A stretch of DNA of 64,000 bases from Aquipseudomonas alcaligenes. GTDB lineage: Bacteria > Pseudomonadota > Gammaproteobacteria > Pseudomonadales > Pseudomonadaceae. The notes beneath the pieces were generated by a model. It was given only the letters and a program-made list of their open reading frames with translations. It did no database searches and was not told the origin of the DNA. Positions 39,394 to 47,518 of the stretch are shown here, in pieces. Location: positions 124,001-188,000 of the forward strand of contig NZ_FTNW01000006.1 of the NCBI RefSeq assembly GCF_900156545.1, written 5' to 3'. The position numbers were made by a program, and so were the translations under genes. Numbering within the stretch: position 1 is the first letter of the stretch; every line of letters begins with the position of its first letter.

Positions 39394-39874
39394 GAACGGC
39401 CAGATCCTGGACGAAACCTGGCACCTGCTGCCGGCCGATGCCAGCCTCGACAGCGTCAGCAACAGTGACGACCTGATCGTGCCGCTGGCCCTATGGCGCG
39501 AGCATGCCCACGCTCTCAAGGCCCGTGACGGTGGCCTGGGCGTATGGCTGGAAGCCGGCGAGGAAATCGAGGAGATCGTCGCCGACCTGGACCACTTCCA
39601 GGTCATCGCCCTCAACTTCCCCGCCTTTACCGACGGCCGCCACTGCTCCAGCGCCTATCTGCTGCGCAACCGCTACGGCTACAAAGGTGAGCTGCGCGCT
39701 ATCGGCGACGTGCTGCGCGACCAGCTGTTCTCCTACCAGCGCGTGGGCTTCGACGCCTTCGCCCTGCGCGCGGACAAGGACCCGGTCGATGCGCTGAAAG
39801 CCTTCGAGGAGTTCAGCGAGGTGTACCAGGCCTCCACCGACCAGCCGCTGCCGCTGTTCCGCCGCCGCGCCTGA
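39377..39874 (+). CDS. DUF934 domain-containing protein, sulfite-reductase partner
   Basis: A 165-aa soluble protein of DUF934. Typical features are the acidic LEAGEEIEEIVADL region (about 55-68), FPAFTDGRHCSSAYLLR (about 81-97, with the conserved Cys) and DQLFSYQRVGFDAF (about 114-127). In proteobacteria this gene nearly always follows cysI, and a role in sulfite reduction, perhaps electron delivery or assembly, is suspected. The ATG at 39377 lies inside cysI. The operon ends in a strong terminator. Confidence 0.93.
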
Positions 39875-39886
39875 CCCGGCCCCAGG

Positions 39887-39913
39887 AAAAAGCCCCGCAC
39901 TGCGGGGCTTTTT
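39887..39913 (+). terminator. Terminator of cysI-DUF934
   Basis: A 12-bp AAAAAGCCCCGC/GCGGGGCTTTTT stem with a 3-nt loop, starting 13 bp past the stop. Symmetric A and T tracts allow action on both strands. Confidence 0.92.
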
Positions 39914-39924
39914 CATTTCAGGCC

Positions 39925-39963
39925 GTAGCCCGGATGCAATCCGGGAGCGGCGTCGCAGGCTAC
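39925..39963. repeat. REP-like element overlapping the tetR stop
   Basis: Outer GTAGCC/GGCTAC ends (39925-39930, 39958-39963) enclose CCCGGAT-GCA-ATCCGGG (39929-39945). This is the form of Pseudomonas REP elements. Only one copy is seen in the window, but such elements are usually repeated across the genome. Its right end supplies the TetR gene stop codon. Confidence 0.7.
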
Positions 39964-40544
39964 TGTGGCGCCCGCACCGAATCCCAGGCCACCTGGGCCA
40001 GCAGCTCGCGACATTCGGCCAGCGACGTCTGGGTCCGCCCGGCCAGCCAGTGGCGCGCGAAGTCATGGGTCGGGCCGATGACCACCGAGGTGAAGCAGTC
40101 CACCGGCATGGCCTTGAACAGCCCCTGCGCGCGATACACGGCAAGCGCATCGAGAATGCGCCGGAAGTTCACCCGGTTGACCTCGCGCAGCTCCGCGCCC
40201 ACCTCGCTGGCCTCTACCCGGCTACGGCTGTGCAGGATGAAGCGCGCCCAGTCCGGGTTCGCCACCACCCAGTCGACGTAGCTGGTGACCAGCAACTTGA
40301 CGCAGGCCTCGGCGCTGTCGGCACGGGCGAAGCCCTCGGCGAGCAGCGCCGCGTACTCGGCCGTGCCGGCCAGATACAGGGCACCGATGATGCGTTCCTT
40401 GTTGCCGAAATGGTGATAAAGGCTGCCGATGCTGGCGCCAGAGCGGTCACGGATCATCTCGATGGTGGTGGCATCCACGCCGAAATCGGTGAAACAGGCC
40501 AGGGCGGCCTGGAGTATCTCGTCCTTGCGGGAACGGCGGGCCAT
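39960..40544 (-). CDS. TetR-family regulator of the thioesterase/hydrolase pair
   Basis: A 194-aa repressor-type protein. The N-terminal helix-turn-helix is clear: ILQAALACFTDFGVDATTIE and GASIGSLYHHFGNKE (residues about 10-52). The C-terminal ligand domain is of the general TetR_C type. It is divergent from the hotdog thioesterase and hydrolase genes, and the 110 bp between them hold two AT-rich palindromes, consistent with autoregulation and repression of the pair. The effector is probably an acyl compound. Last codons overlap a REP-like element. Confidence 0.9.
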   Translation of the reverse strand: MARRSRKDEILQAALACFTDFGVDATTIEMIRDRSGASIGSLYHHFGNKERIIGALYLAGTAEYAALLAEGFARADSAEACVKLLVTSYVDWVVANPDWARFILHSRSRVEASEVGAELREVNRVNFRRILDALAVYRAQGLFKAMPVDCFTSVVIGPTHDFARHWLAGRTQTSLAECRELLAQVAWDSVRAPQ

Positions 40545-40561
40545 CTGGCCTCCTCATCAAA

Positions 40562-40589
40562 CTAGAATATTTTTCTAGAATTAAATTCT
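40562..40589. promoter_or_regulatory. Two adjoining AT-rich palindromes, probable TetR operators
   Basis: CTAGAA-N5-TTCTAG (40562-40578) overlaps AGAATTAAATTCT (40577-40589). They lie 18 bp from the TetR start and just upstream of a TATACT -10 (40598-40603) for the thioesterase gene. Confidence 0.65.
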
Positions 40590-40654
40590 GGTATTCGTAT
40601 ACTGCCTGGGCGCGCGCTTCTCTTCAAATGCCAGCCATTGTGCAGGAGCACCCC

Positions 40655-41098
40655 ATGAGTCAGATGATGCAGATGTACCAGCAGGTCGGCCCAGCCCAGT
40701 TCAGCACCCTGATCGGCCAGGTCGCGCCCTACTTCGCCAGCATTGCCCCGCAGTTCGTCGAGCTGCGCCCGGGCTATGCGGAAGTGACCTTCCCCAAACG
40801 CCGCGAAGTGCTCAACCACATCGGTACCGTGCATGCCATCGCCCTGTGCAACGCTGCCGAACTGGCGGCCGGCACCATGACCGACGCCTCGATCCCGGCA
40901 GGCTGCCGCTGGATTCCGCGCGGCATGACCGTGGAATACCTGGCCAAGGCCCAGGGTGACGTGCGCGCGGTGGCCGACGGTAGCGCCATCGACTGGAACC
41001 AGGAAGGCGACATCAAGGTACCGGTGGTGGCCTACGTCGACGATAAGCCGGTGTTTCGTGCCGACATCACCATGTACGTCAGCCGGAGCTCATCATGA
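40655..41098 (+). CDS. Hotdog-fold thioesterase (DUF4442/PaaI type)
   Basis: A 147-aa hotdog protein. The family helix and loop are visible in RREVLNHIGTVHAIALCNAAELA (residues about 48-70; in part HIGTVHAIALCNAAEL), where the motif residues of the PaaI/DUF4442 group lie. Predicted to hydrolyse an acyl-CoA thioester. Start at 40655 has AGGAG upstream; an earlier ATG at 40628 does not. It overlaps the following hydrolase gene by 4 bp (ATGA at 41095-41098). Under probable control of the divergent TetR regulator. Confidence 0.82.
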   Translation: MSQMMQMYQQVGPAQFSTLIGQVAPYFASIAPQFVELRPGYAEVTFPKRREVLNHIGTVHAIALCNAAELAAGTMTDASIPAGCRWIPRGMTVEYLAKAQGDVRAVADGSAIDWNQEGDIKVPVVAYVDDKPVFRADITMYVSRSSS

Positions 41099-41949
41099 CC
41101 AGCCCACTCCATCGCCAGCTGGACAACGGCAACGGACACCACCTCTCCAGCCACTGGTTTCACCCCGCAGGCGAGGCGCGCGGCGTTGTCCTGATCGTGC
41201 CGGCCATGGGCGTGGAGCAGCGTTTCTACGCCGCCTTCGCGCAGTGGCTGGCCGAGCGTGGCTTTGTCACGGTGACCTTCGACTATGTCGGCATGGGCCT
41301 GTCTCGCCAGGGCCCGCTACGCGATCTGAACGTCGACGTGATTGGCTGGGGCCGACACGACTGCAGCGCCATGCTCGATGCCGTGACGGCAGCAGCCGGC
41401 GCGTTGCCGGTGTTCTGGATCGGCCACAGCCTGGGCGGGCAGATTCTGCCCTTCGTGCGCGGCAGCGAGCGCATCCGGCGCGCCTTCACCATCGCCACCG
41501 GCAGCGGCTACTGGCGGGAAAACACCCGCAGCCTGCGCAACCGCGCATGGCTGCTGTGGTACCTCATTGCCCCACTGGTCACGCCGCTGGCCGGCTACTT
41601 CCCCGGCCAGCGTCTGGGCATGGTCGGCGACCTGCCGCGCGGGGTGATCGAACAGTGGCGGCGCTGGTGCCTGCATCCGGAGTACGCAGTGGGCGCCGAG
41701 GGCGAAGCGGTTCGCGAAGCCTATTCGGCGGTGCGCACGCCCATCACGGCGATCTCCTTCACCGATGACGAGATGATGTCCGGGCGCAATACCGAATCAC
41801 TGCACGGCTTCTATCGCGCCTCGCCACAAACGGCCAAGCGCATCGCGCCGACGCAGATCGGGGTGGAGCGAATCGGCCACTTCGGCTTCTTCCGTCGCCA
41901 GTTCGCCGAATCGCTTTGGGCGCCCTATCTGCTGCCGGATCTGGACTAG
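41095..41949 (+). CDS. Alpha/beta hydrolase
   Basis: A 284-aa alpha/beta hydrolase. The nucleophile elbow is GHSLGG (Ser at about residue 110), with MGVEQRFYAAFAQWLAERG near 38-56 and a late IERIGHFGFFR region offering the catalytic His (GHFGFF). The acid is probably Asp in SFTDDEMM. Related proteins are annotated as serine aminopeptidase or lysophospholipase-like. It is translationally coupled to the thioesterase, so both probably act on the same acyl substrate. Substrate unknown. Confidence 0.85.
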   Translation: MTSPLHRQLDNGNGHHLSSHWFHPAGEARGVVLIVPAMGVEQRFYAAFAQWLAERGFVTVTFDYVGMGLSRQGPLRDLNVDVIGWGRHDCSAMLDAVTAAAGALPVFWIGHSLGGQILPFVRGSERIRRAFTIATGSGYWRENTRSLRNRAWLLWYLIAPLVTPLAGYFPGQRLGMVGDLPRGVIEQWRRWCLHPEYAVGAEGEAVREAYSAVRTPITAISFTDDEMMSGRNTESLHGFYRASPQTAKRIAPTQIGVERIGHFGFFRRQFAESLWAPYLLPDLD

Positions 41950-41964
41950 TAAGCCGGGTCAGGC

Positions 41965-42954
41965 TCAGTCGAGCCTGACCAGCACCCGGCCAACCAACTG
42001 ACCGGCGAGGATCTGCTCGATGGCCTGGGGCAGCTGCTCCAGGCTCTTCTCTTCGGCCAGGCTCTCCAGATTGGTCAGCTTCCACTGCAGGGACAGCTTG
42101 TCCCACATGGACGCCTTGACCACCAGCGGCAGCTCCACCGAGTCCACCCCCAGCAGGTTGACCCCGCGCAGGATGAAGGGCGCGACATTGCCCTTGAAGC
42201 CCATGCCGGCGGTCAGGCCGCAGCAGGCCACGCTGGCGCCGTAGCGCAGCGACTTGACCACGTTGAACAGGATCTCGCCGCCGACGGTATCCACCGCACC
42301 GGCCCAGCGCTCCTTGAGCATGGCCTTGTCGCTGCCTTCCTGCAGCTCCTCGCGCGGTACGATCTGCTGGGCGCCGAGCTGGCGCAGGAACTCGCCCTGC
42401 CCGGCCTTGCCGGTGGAGGCCGCGACGTTGTAGCCAAGCCGCGCCAGCAGCGCGACCGCGACCGAACCGACGCCACCGGTGGCGCCGGTGACCAGCACCG
42501 GGCCGGCTGCCGGGGTCAGCCCGGCCTGCTCCAGCTTGTCCACGCACAGCGCCGCAGTCAGGCCGGCAGTGCCGAGCAGCATGGCCTCGCGCAGCGACAA
42601 GCCCTTGGGCCGTTTGATCACCCAGGCCGCCGGTACGCGAATGTACTGGCCGAAGCCACCGGCGGTATTCATGCCCAGGTCGTAACCGGTGACGATCACC
42701 TCGTCGCCCGCCGCGAACTCGCTGGCCGAGGACTCGGCCACCACGCCGGCGGCGTCGATGCCAGGCGTATGCGGATAGGCCTTGGTCACCCCGCGGTTGC
42801 CACTGGCGGACAGCGCATCCTTGTAGTTGAGCGAGGAGTACTGCACGCGAATCAGCACCTCGCCGGCCGGCAGGTCGGCGACGCTACGCTCGACGACCTT
42901 GGGCACGAAGACACCGTTTTCCTCACTGACCAGCAGAGCCTTGAAGGCAGTCAT
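41965..42954 (-). CDS. Zinc-free quinone/acryloyl-CoA reductase (YhdH/AcuI type)
   Basis: A 329-aa NADPH-dependent medium-chain reductase without structural zinc. The YhdH hallmark YSSLNYKDALSASGNRGV is at about residues 39-56, and the nucleotide site is VLVTGATGGVGSVAVALL near 153-170. Family members reduce acryloyl-CoA to propionyl-CoA or small quinones. It lies 9 bp after sohB on the same strand, so both may be co-transcribed. The same neighbour pair is found in P. aeruginosa. Confidence 0.92.
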   Translation of the reverse strand: MTAFKALLVSEENGVFVPKVVERSVADLPAGEVLIRVQYSSLNYKDALSASGNRGVTKAYPHTPGIDAAGVVAESSASEFAAGDEVIVTGYDLGMNTAGGFGQYIRVPAAWVIKRPKGLSLREAMLLGTAGLTAALCVDKLEQAGLTPAAGPVLVTGATGGVGSVAVALLARLGYNVAASTGKAGQGEFLRQLGAQQIVPREELQEGSDKAMLKERWAGAVDTVGGEILFNVVKSLRYGASVACCGLTAGMGFKGNVAPFILRGVNLLGVDSVELPLVVKASMWDKLSLQWKLTNLESLAEEKSLEQLPQAIEQILAGQLVGRVLVRLD

Positions 42955-42963
42955 GTCTTACTC

Positions 42964-43986
42964 CTACCAGAAACGTTGTTGATTGAGGCGGCTCCACCAG
43001 TTCAACAGCAGACGGTCCAGCGTCACGCTGGCCGCCAGGCCGAAACGCTCCGGCAGGCTCTTCTTCTCGGCGAAATGCAGATGGAACAGTTCGGCCTCGC
43101 GGGCACGCTCGGCCAGGTATTCGTCGCTGGTCTTGAGCTCGTCGACCAGATGCTTGTTCAGCGCAGAGACACCCAGCCAGACCTCGCCCGTGGCAATCTC
43201 GTCGATACTCAGCTGAGGCCGGTAACGGGCCACGAAGTTCTTGAACAGCTCGTGAGTGGTGTCCAGGTCTTCCTGGAACTTCTCCCGGCCCTTCTCGGTG
43301 TTCTCGCCCAGCACGGTGAGGGTACGCTTGTACTCGCCGGCAGTGAGCATCTCCACATCGATATCATGCTTTTTCAGCAGTCGGTGGATGTTCGGCAGTT
43401 GGGCCACCACCCCGATGGAGCCGAGGATGGCGAAGGGCGCACTGAGAATCTTGTCGCCGATGCAGGCCATCATGTAGCCGCCGCTGGCCGCCACCTTGTC
43501 CACGCACACGGTCAGCGGCACGCCGGCCTGGCGGATACGCGCCAGTTGCGAGGCGGCCAGACCATAACCATGCACCATGCCACCGCCGCTTTCCAGGCGC
43601 AGTACCACTTCATCCTGCGGGCTGGCCAGCGACAGCAATGCGGTCACCTCGTGGCGTAAGTTGTCGGTCGCCGAGGCCCTGATGTCGCCGTCGAAATCGA
43701 GCACGAACACCCGAGGCTTGCTCTGGCCGTCCTTCTTCGCCTGCTTGGCCTGCTTGGCTTCGGCCTTACGCTGCGCCTTGAGCTGCGCCTTGTCGAGCAG
43801 TTCATGCTCCAAGCGTTCGCGCAGCGCCTTGTAGAAGTCGTTGAGCTTGTTCACCTGCAGCTGACCGCTGCCCTTACCGCGGCCCTTGCCACGCAAGGCG
43901 GCGATGGTCAGCAGCACCACGATGATGGCGACCAGCACAGTCAGCGTGCGCAACAGGAAGTCCGCATACCCCAACAGAAACTCCAC
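42964..43986 (-). CDS. sohB: Periplasmic protease SohB
   Basis: A 340-aa S49 (signal peptide peptidase A family) membrane protease. Residues 8-30 anchor it; residues 32-90 form a Lys/Ala-rich coiled linker; the catalytic domain follows, with Ser168 (AASGGYMM) and Lys220 (GEYKR) forming the Ser-Lys dyad. The family has a role in degrading leftover signal peptides and misfolded envelope proteins. It precedes the reductase gene by 9 bp. Confidence 0.95.
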   Translation of the reverse strand: MEFLLGYADFLLRTLTVLVAIIVVLLTIAALRGKGRGKGSGQLQVNKLNDFYKALRERLEHELLDKAQLKAQRKAEAKQAKQAKKDGQSKPRVFVLDFDGDIRASATDNLRHEVTALLSLASPQDEVVLRLESGGGMVHGYGLAASQLARIRQAGVPLTVCVDKVAASGGYMMACIGDKILSAPFAILGSIGVVAQLPNIHRLLKKHDIDVEMLTAGEYKRTLTVLGENTEKGREKFQEDLDTTHELFKNFVARYRPQLSIDEIATGEVWLGVSALNKHLVDELKTSDEYLAERAREAELFHLHFAEKKSLPERFGLAASVTLDRLLLNWWSRLNQQRFW

Positions 43987-44132
43987 AGATTCCCCCTCGT
44001 GTATAACCCTTTACGAGGCCCAGGCAAGGCCACGACTCCGCTCAAGCATACCGGCGCCAGAGCGTGCCGGCCAACCGCGGCAGACCATGTGTCGGCATCC
44101 CTGCGCAATTCAAACAAGCGTATGTTTTTTCG

Positions 44133-44162
44133 TTGACAGGCGCCCGGCTCTGCCCATAACCT
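44133..44162 (+). promoter_or_regulatory. Sigma-70 promoter of the histidine phosphatase gene
   Basis: A perfect -35 TTGACA (44133-44138) is followed after 18 bp by TAACCT (44157-44162) as -10. The GTG start lies 36 bp further on. The -10 is imperfect, so activity is uncertain. Confidence 0.6.
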
Positions 44163-44197
44163 CGCGAGACTTCAACCCGGCAGGATCGACTGCGGAC

Positions 44198-44908
44198 GTG
44201 GGCAGCATCTACCTGATTCGACATGGCCAGGCCTCCTTCGGCGCCGACGACTACGACGTACTGTCGCCGCTCGGTGTGCGCCAGGCCGAAGTGCTGGGCG
44301 ATCACCTGGCGCAGCTCGGCATCGGTCTGGATCGCTGCCTGAGTGGCAGCCTGCGGCGCCAGCAGCATACTGCCACCTCGGCCCTGCAGCGCTGCGTAGC
44401 CGCCGGTATGAGCGCGCCGGAACTGGAGATCGATCCGGCCTTCAATGAATTCGATGCCGAGGCAGTGATCCGCAACCTGCTGCCAGCCATGCTGCCGGAC
44501 GAGCCGGATGCGCTGACCATCCTGCGTAACCCGAAGGATAACCGCGCCGCCTTCCAGCACCTGTTCGCCCGCATCATCCGGCGCTGGGTCAGCGGCGAGC
44601 ATGACGAACCGGGCCACGAAACCTGGCAGGCTTTCGTCGATACCGTTGGCGGCGGCCTGCAACGCCTGCTGGCAAGCGCCGAGCGCGGCCAGAACATCGC
44701 CGTATTCACCTCTGGTGGCACCATCACCGCCCTGCTTCACCTGTTGACCGGCGTACCGGCCGAGCGAGCCTTCGAGCTCAACTGGCAGATCGTCAATACA
44801 TCGCTCTCGCGCCTGACCTTCCGCGGCGACGAGGCAACCCTGGCTTCCTTCAACAGCCGTGTGCATCTGGAGCTGTTGAAGACCCCGGAACTCATCACCT
44901 ATCGCTGA
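44198..44908 (+). CDS. Histidine phosphatase superfamily protein
   Basis: A 236-aa phosphoglycerate-mutase-like phosphatase. The motif LIRHGQASFG (residues 6-15) contains the catalytic His9; the second His region is VFTSGGTITAL, in which Ser-Gly-Gly replaces the usual second His, so activity is uncertain. The acid is in EFDAEAV. GTG start at 44198 gives the family N-terminus VGSIYLIRHG and lies well behind a promoter; RBS is poor. It is followed by the SCP2 gene. Confidence 0.82.
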   Translation: MGSIYLIRHGQASFGADDYDVLSPLGVRQAEVLGDHLAQLGIGLDRCLSGSLRRQQHTATSALQRCVAAGMSAPELEIDPAFNEFDAEAVIRNLLPAMLPDEPDALTILRNPKDNRAAFQHLFARIIRRWVSGEHDEPGHETWQAFVDTVGGGLQRLLASAERGQNIAVFTSGGTITALLHLLTGVPAERAFELNWQIVNTSLSRLTFRGDEATLASFNSRVHLELLKTPELITYR

Positions 44909-44969
44909 GTACCGGCCCACAGCGGCCCGCAAGGCCGCCAGCAACCCTTGATAACAAAGGATAGAAAAC

Positions 44970-45284
44970 ATGAGCTCCGTTGCCGACACCATCAACAGCA
45001 TGAAGTCCAAGTTCAACGCCAGCGCCGCTGCCGGCCTGGACCTGGTGTTCCAGTTCAACATCGAAGACGGTGAAAACTACGCGCTGATCGTCAAGGACGG
45101 CACCTGCGACGTGCAACAGGGCGACAACCCGAACGCCAACGTCACCCTGATCATGGACAGCGCCACCCTGGCCGGTATCGCTTCCGGCGAAACCGACGGC
45201 ATGCAGGCCTTCATGGGCGGCAAGCTGCGCGCCGAAGGCGACATGATGCTGGCCATGAAACTGGCCGAGCTGTTCCCGGTATAA
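44970..45284 (+). CDS. SCP2 sterol-binding domain protein
   Basis: A 104-aa single SCP2 domain, which binds lipids or acyl-CoA in a hydrophobic tunnel. Family pattern: LDLVFQFNIEDGENY (23-37), DNPNANVTLIMDSATLAGIASGE (51-73, in part NVTLIMDSATLAGIASG) and GKLRAEGDMMLAMKL (84-98). AAAGGA precedes the ATG. It lies downstream of the phosphatase in the same direction and ends at a strong terminator. In this lipid-enzyme neighbourhood it probably carries an acyl intermediate. Confidence 0.93.
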   Translation: MSSVADTINSMKSKFNASAAAGLDLVFQFNIEDGENYALIVKDGTCDVQQGDNPNANVTLIMDSATLAGIASGETDGMQAFMGGKLRAEGDMMLAMKLAELFPV

Positions 45285-45310
45285 GCCCTCGGGTTTACCG
45301 CGAAGCACGA

Positions 45311-45343
45311 AAAACCGGAGTCTGCGGACTCCGGTTTTTTTTC
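45311..45343 (+). terminator. Terminator after the SCP2 gene
   Basis: A 12-bp AAAACCGGAGTC/GGACTCCGGTTTT stem with a 4-nt loop is followed by a run of T. It lies 27 bp after the stop. Confidence 0.93.
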
Positions 45344-45413
45344 GCCCGGCACAAGCAATCAGAGCCCTTGATCAGGCGCCAACAGCCGCATCTATAAAGC
45401 TGTGCTTCACTCG

Positions 45414-45423
45414 ATAGCGCTAT
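45414..45423. promoter_or_regulatory. Perfect 10-bp palindrome ATAGCGCTAT
   Basis: Lies 50 bp before the phosphotransferase start, in an AT-rich stretch that also repeats ATTAG. It may be a regulator site for the phosphotransferase/SDR pair; no partner is known. Confidence 0.3.
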
Positions 45424-45472
45424 TAGATTAACCAATGATTAGTGGCCCCCATCATCAGCAGAAGGGATAAGC

Positions 45473-46540
45473 ATGACGCTGACAGACCAGTCCACCGGCA
45501 TCCGCGAAGGCGAAGAACTCGATGCCGCGCAGATCGACCCGTACCTGAAGGCGCACATCCCCGGTCTGACCGGCACGCCGCGCATCAGCCAGTTCCCCGG
45601 CGGTGCCTCCAACCTGACCTACCTGCTGGAATACCCCGAGCAGGAATTCGTCCTGCGCCGCCCACCGTTCGGCCACAAGGCCAAGTCGGCCCACGACATG
45701 GGCCGCGAGTACCGCATCCTCAACCAGCTCAACGCCGGCTTCCCGTACTGCCCGAAGGCCTACGTGCACTGCACCGACGAGTCGGTGATCGGCGCCGAGT
45801 TCTACGTGATGCAGCGGGTCAAGGGCATCATCCTGCGCAGCGACATGCCGGCCGAGCTGAACTTCAGCGCCGAGCAGACCAACGCCCTGTGCAAGAGCTT
45901 CATCGACAAGCTGGTCGACCTGCACAACGTCGACTACCAGGCCTGCGGCCTGGCCGACCTGGGCAAGCCGGAAGGCTACGTGAAGCGCCAGATCGAAGGC
46001 TGGAGCGACCGCTACGAGAAGGCCCTGACCCCCGACGCCCCGGTCTGGGAGCAGGTCAAGGCCTGGCTACGCGAGAAGATGCCGACCGACCACCACAAGC
46101 CGGGCATCGTGCACAACGACTACCGCTTCGACAACGTGATCCTCGACCCGGCCAATCCGATGCAGATCATCGGCGTGCTGGACTGGGAGCTGACCACCAT
46201 CGGCGACCCGCTGATGGACCTGGGCAACACCCTCGCCTACTGGATCGAAGCGAACGATCCGCCGCCCGTGCAGCTGATGCGCCGCCAGCCGAGCAACGCG
46301 CCGGGCATGCTGACCCGCCAGCAGTTCGTCGACTACTACGCCGAGCGTGCCGGCATCCAGATCGACAACTTCGACTTCTACTACGTGTACGGCCTGTTCC
46401 GCCTGGCCGGCATCGTGCAGCAGATCTACTACCGCTTCTTCCATGGCCAGACCAAGGACAAGCGCTTCGCCCAGTTCATCATGATGAACAAGCTGCTGGA
46501 ACAGATGGCCCTGCAGGTCATCGGCAAATCCACCCTCTAA
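45473..46540 (+). CDS. Phosphotransferase family protein (aminoglycoside-kinase fold)
   Basis: A 355-aa kinase-fold protein. ATP-binding and catalytic parts: FPGGASNLTYLL (about 42-53), FVLRRPPFGHK (about 59-69, Lys/Arg region), the Brenner motif VHNDYRFDNVILDP (about 212-225) with the catalytic Asp, and VLDWELTTIGDP (about 233-244). It belongs to the group fused to acyl-CoA dehydrogenase in mammalian ACAD10/11, which phosphorylates 4-hydroxyacyl-CoA. Paired here with an SDR 24 bp downstream, a role in hydroxy-fatty-acid breakdown is likely. Confidence 0.9.
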   Translation: MTLTDQSTGIREGEELDAAQIDPYLKAHIPGLTGTPRISQFPGGASNLTYLLEYPEQEFVLRRPPFGHKAKSAHDMGREYRILNQLNAGFPYCPKAYVHCTDESVIGAEFYVMQRVKGIILRSDMPAELNFSAEQTNALCKSFIDKLVDLHNVDYQACGLADLGKPEGYVKRQIEGWSDRYEKALTPDAPVWEQVKAWLREKMPTDHHKPGIVHNDYRFDNVILDPANPMQIIGVLDWELTTIGDPLMDLGNTLAYWIEANDPPPVQLMRRQPSNAPGMLTRQQFVDYYAERAGIQIDNFDFYYVYGLFRLAGIVQQIYYRFFHGQTKDKRFAQFIMMNKLLEQMALQVIGKSTL

Positions 46541-46564
46541 CCCGGCTCAGACAAGGGAACCACA

Positions 46565-47332
46565 ATGTCCAAGACCCACCTGTTCGACCTCGACGGCAAG
46601 ATCGCTTTCGTCTCCGGCGCCAGCCGCGGCATCGGTGAAGCCATCGCCAAGCTGCTGGCCCAGCAGGGCGCCCACGTGATCGTCTCGAGCCGCAAGATCG
46701 ACGACTGCCAGAAGGTCGCCGACGCCATCGTCGCCGACGGCGGCAAGGCCACTGCAATCGCCTGCCACATCGGCGAGATGGAGCAGATCCAGAGCGTCTT
46801 CGCCTTTATCCGCGAGCAGTTCGGCCGCCTCGACATCCTGGTCAACAACGCCGCCACCAACCCGCAGTTCTGCAACGTGCTGGACACCGACCTGGGCGCC
46901 TTCCAGAAGACCGTCGATGTCAACATCCGCGGCTACTACTTCATGTCCATCGAAGGCGGCAAGCTGATGAAGGCCAACGGCGGCGGCTCGATCATCAACG
47001 TCGCCTCGATCAACGGCGTCTCGCCGGGCGAATTCCAAGGCATCTACTCGGTGACCAAGGCTGCCGTGATCAGCATGACCAAGGTCTTCGCCAAGGAGTG
47101 CGCGCAGTTCGGCATCCGCTGCAACGCCCTGCTGCCGGGCCTGACCGACACCAAGTTCGCCTCGGCCCTGACCAAGAACGATGCCATCCTCAATATGGCG
47201 CTGCAGCGCATCCCGCTCAAGCGCGTGGCGGCACCGAGCGAGATGGCCGGCGCCGTGCTGTACCTGGCCAGCGAAGCCTCCAGCTACACCACCGGCGTGG
47301 CATTGAACGTGGACGGCGGCTTCCTCTCCTGA
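46565..47332 (+). CDS. Short-chain dehydrogenase/reductase
   Basis: A 255-aa classical SDR. NAD(P) motif GASRGIG at 19-25, NNAA near 93, and the catalytic Ser-x10-Tyr-x3-Lys with SINGVS and YSVTK (about 148-166). Ends with the FabG-like GVALNVDGGFLS. Located 24 bp after the phosphotransferase and followed by a terminator, so both form an operon. It probably oxidises or reduces a hydroxyacyl/ketoacyl compound; the substrate is not fixed. Confidence 0.93.
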   Translation: MSKTHLFDLDGKIAFVSGASRGIGEAIAKLLAQQGAHVIVSSRKIDDCQKVADAIVADGGKATAIACHIGEMEQIQSVFAFIREQFGRLDILVNNAATNPQFCNVLDTDLGAFQKTVDVNIRGYYFMSIEGGKLMKANGGGSIINVASINGVSPGEFQGIYSVTKAAVISMTKVFAKECAQFGIRCNALLPGLTDTKFASALTKNDAILNMALQRIPLKRVAAPSEMAGAVLYLASEASSYTTGVALNVDGGFLS

Positions 47333-47351
47333 GGCCGTGACCGTCACACCG

Positions 47352-47380
47352 GGCCGGGCTCTTTGCCCGGCCTTTTGTTT
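47352..47380 (+). terminator. Terminator after the SDR gene
   Basis: An 8-bp GGCCGGGC/GCCCGGCC stem with a 5-nt loop is followed by TTTTGTTT, 19 bp past the stop. The 138 bp beyond it, to 47518, show no gene or clear site. Confidence 0.92.
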
Positions 47381-47518
47381 GGCGCGCCCAACACCCGGCA
47401 GTGATCAGCCGCTCCGGTATCGCATCAGTGCCCGCTTAGCCAGCGCCGCCAATTGAACTGCTTAGACCGTGCGGCGTGCCTGGTCACCGTACCCATCGCT
47501 AGAAGCCATGCCCCACGC

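Noticed and set aside
47381..47518. Possible small gene between the SDR terminator and the 215-aa membrane protein
   Set aside because: Short frames exist on both strands, but none has a ribosome site or protein-like sequence.
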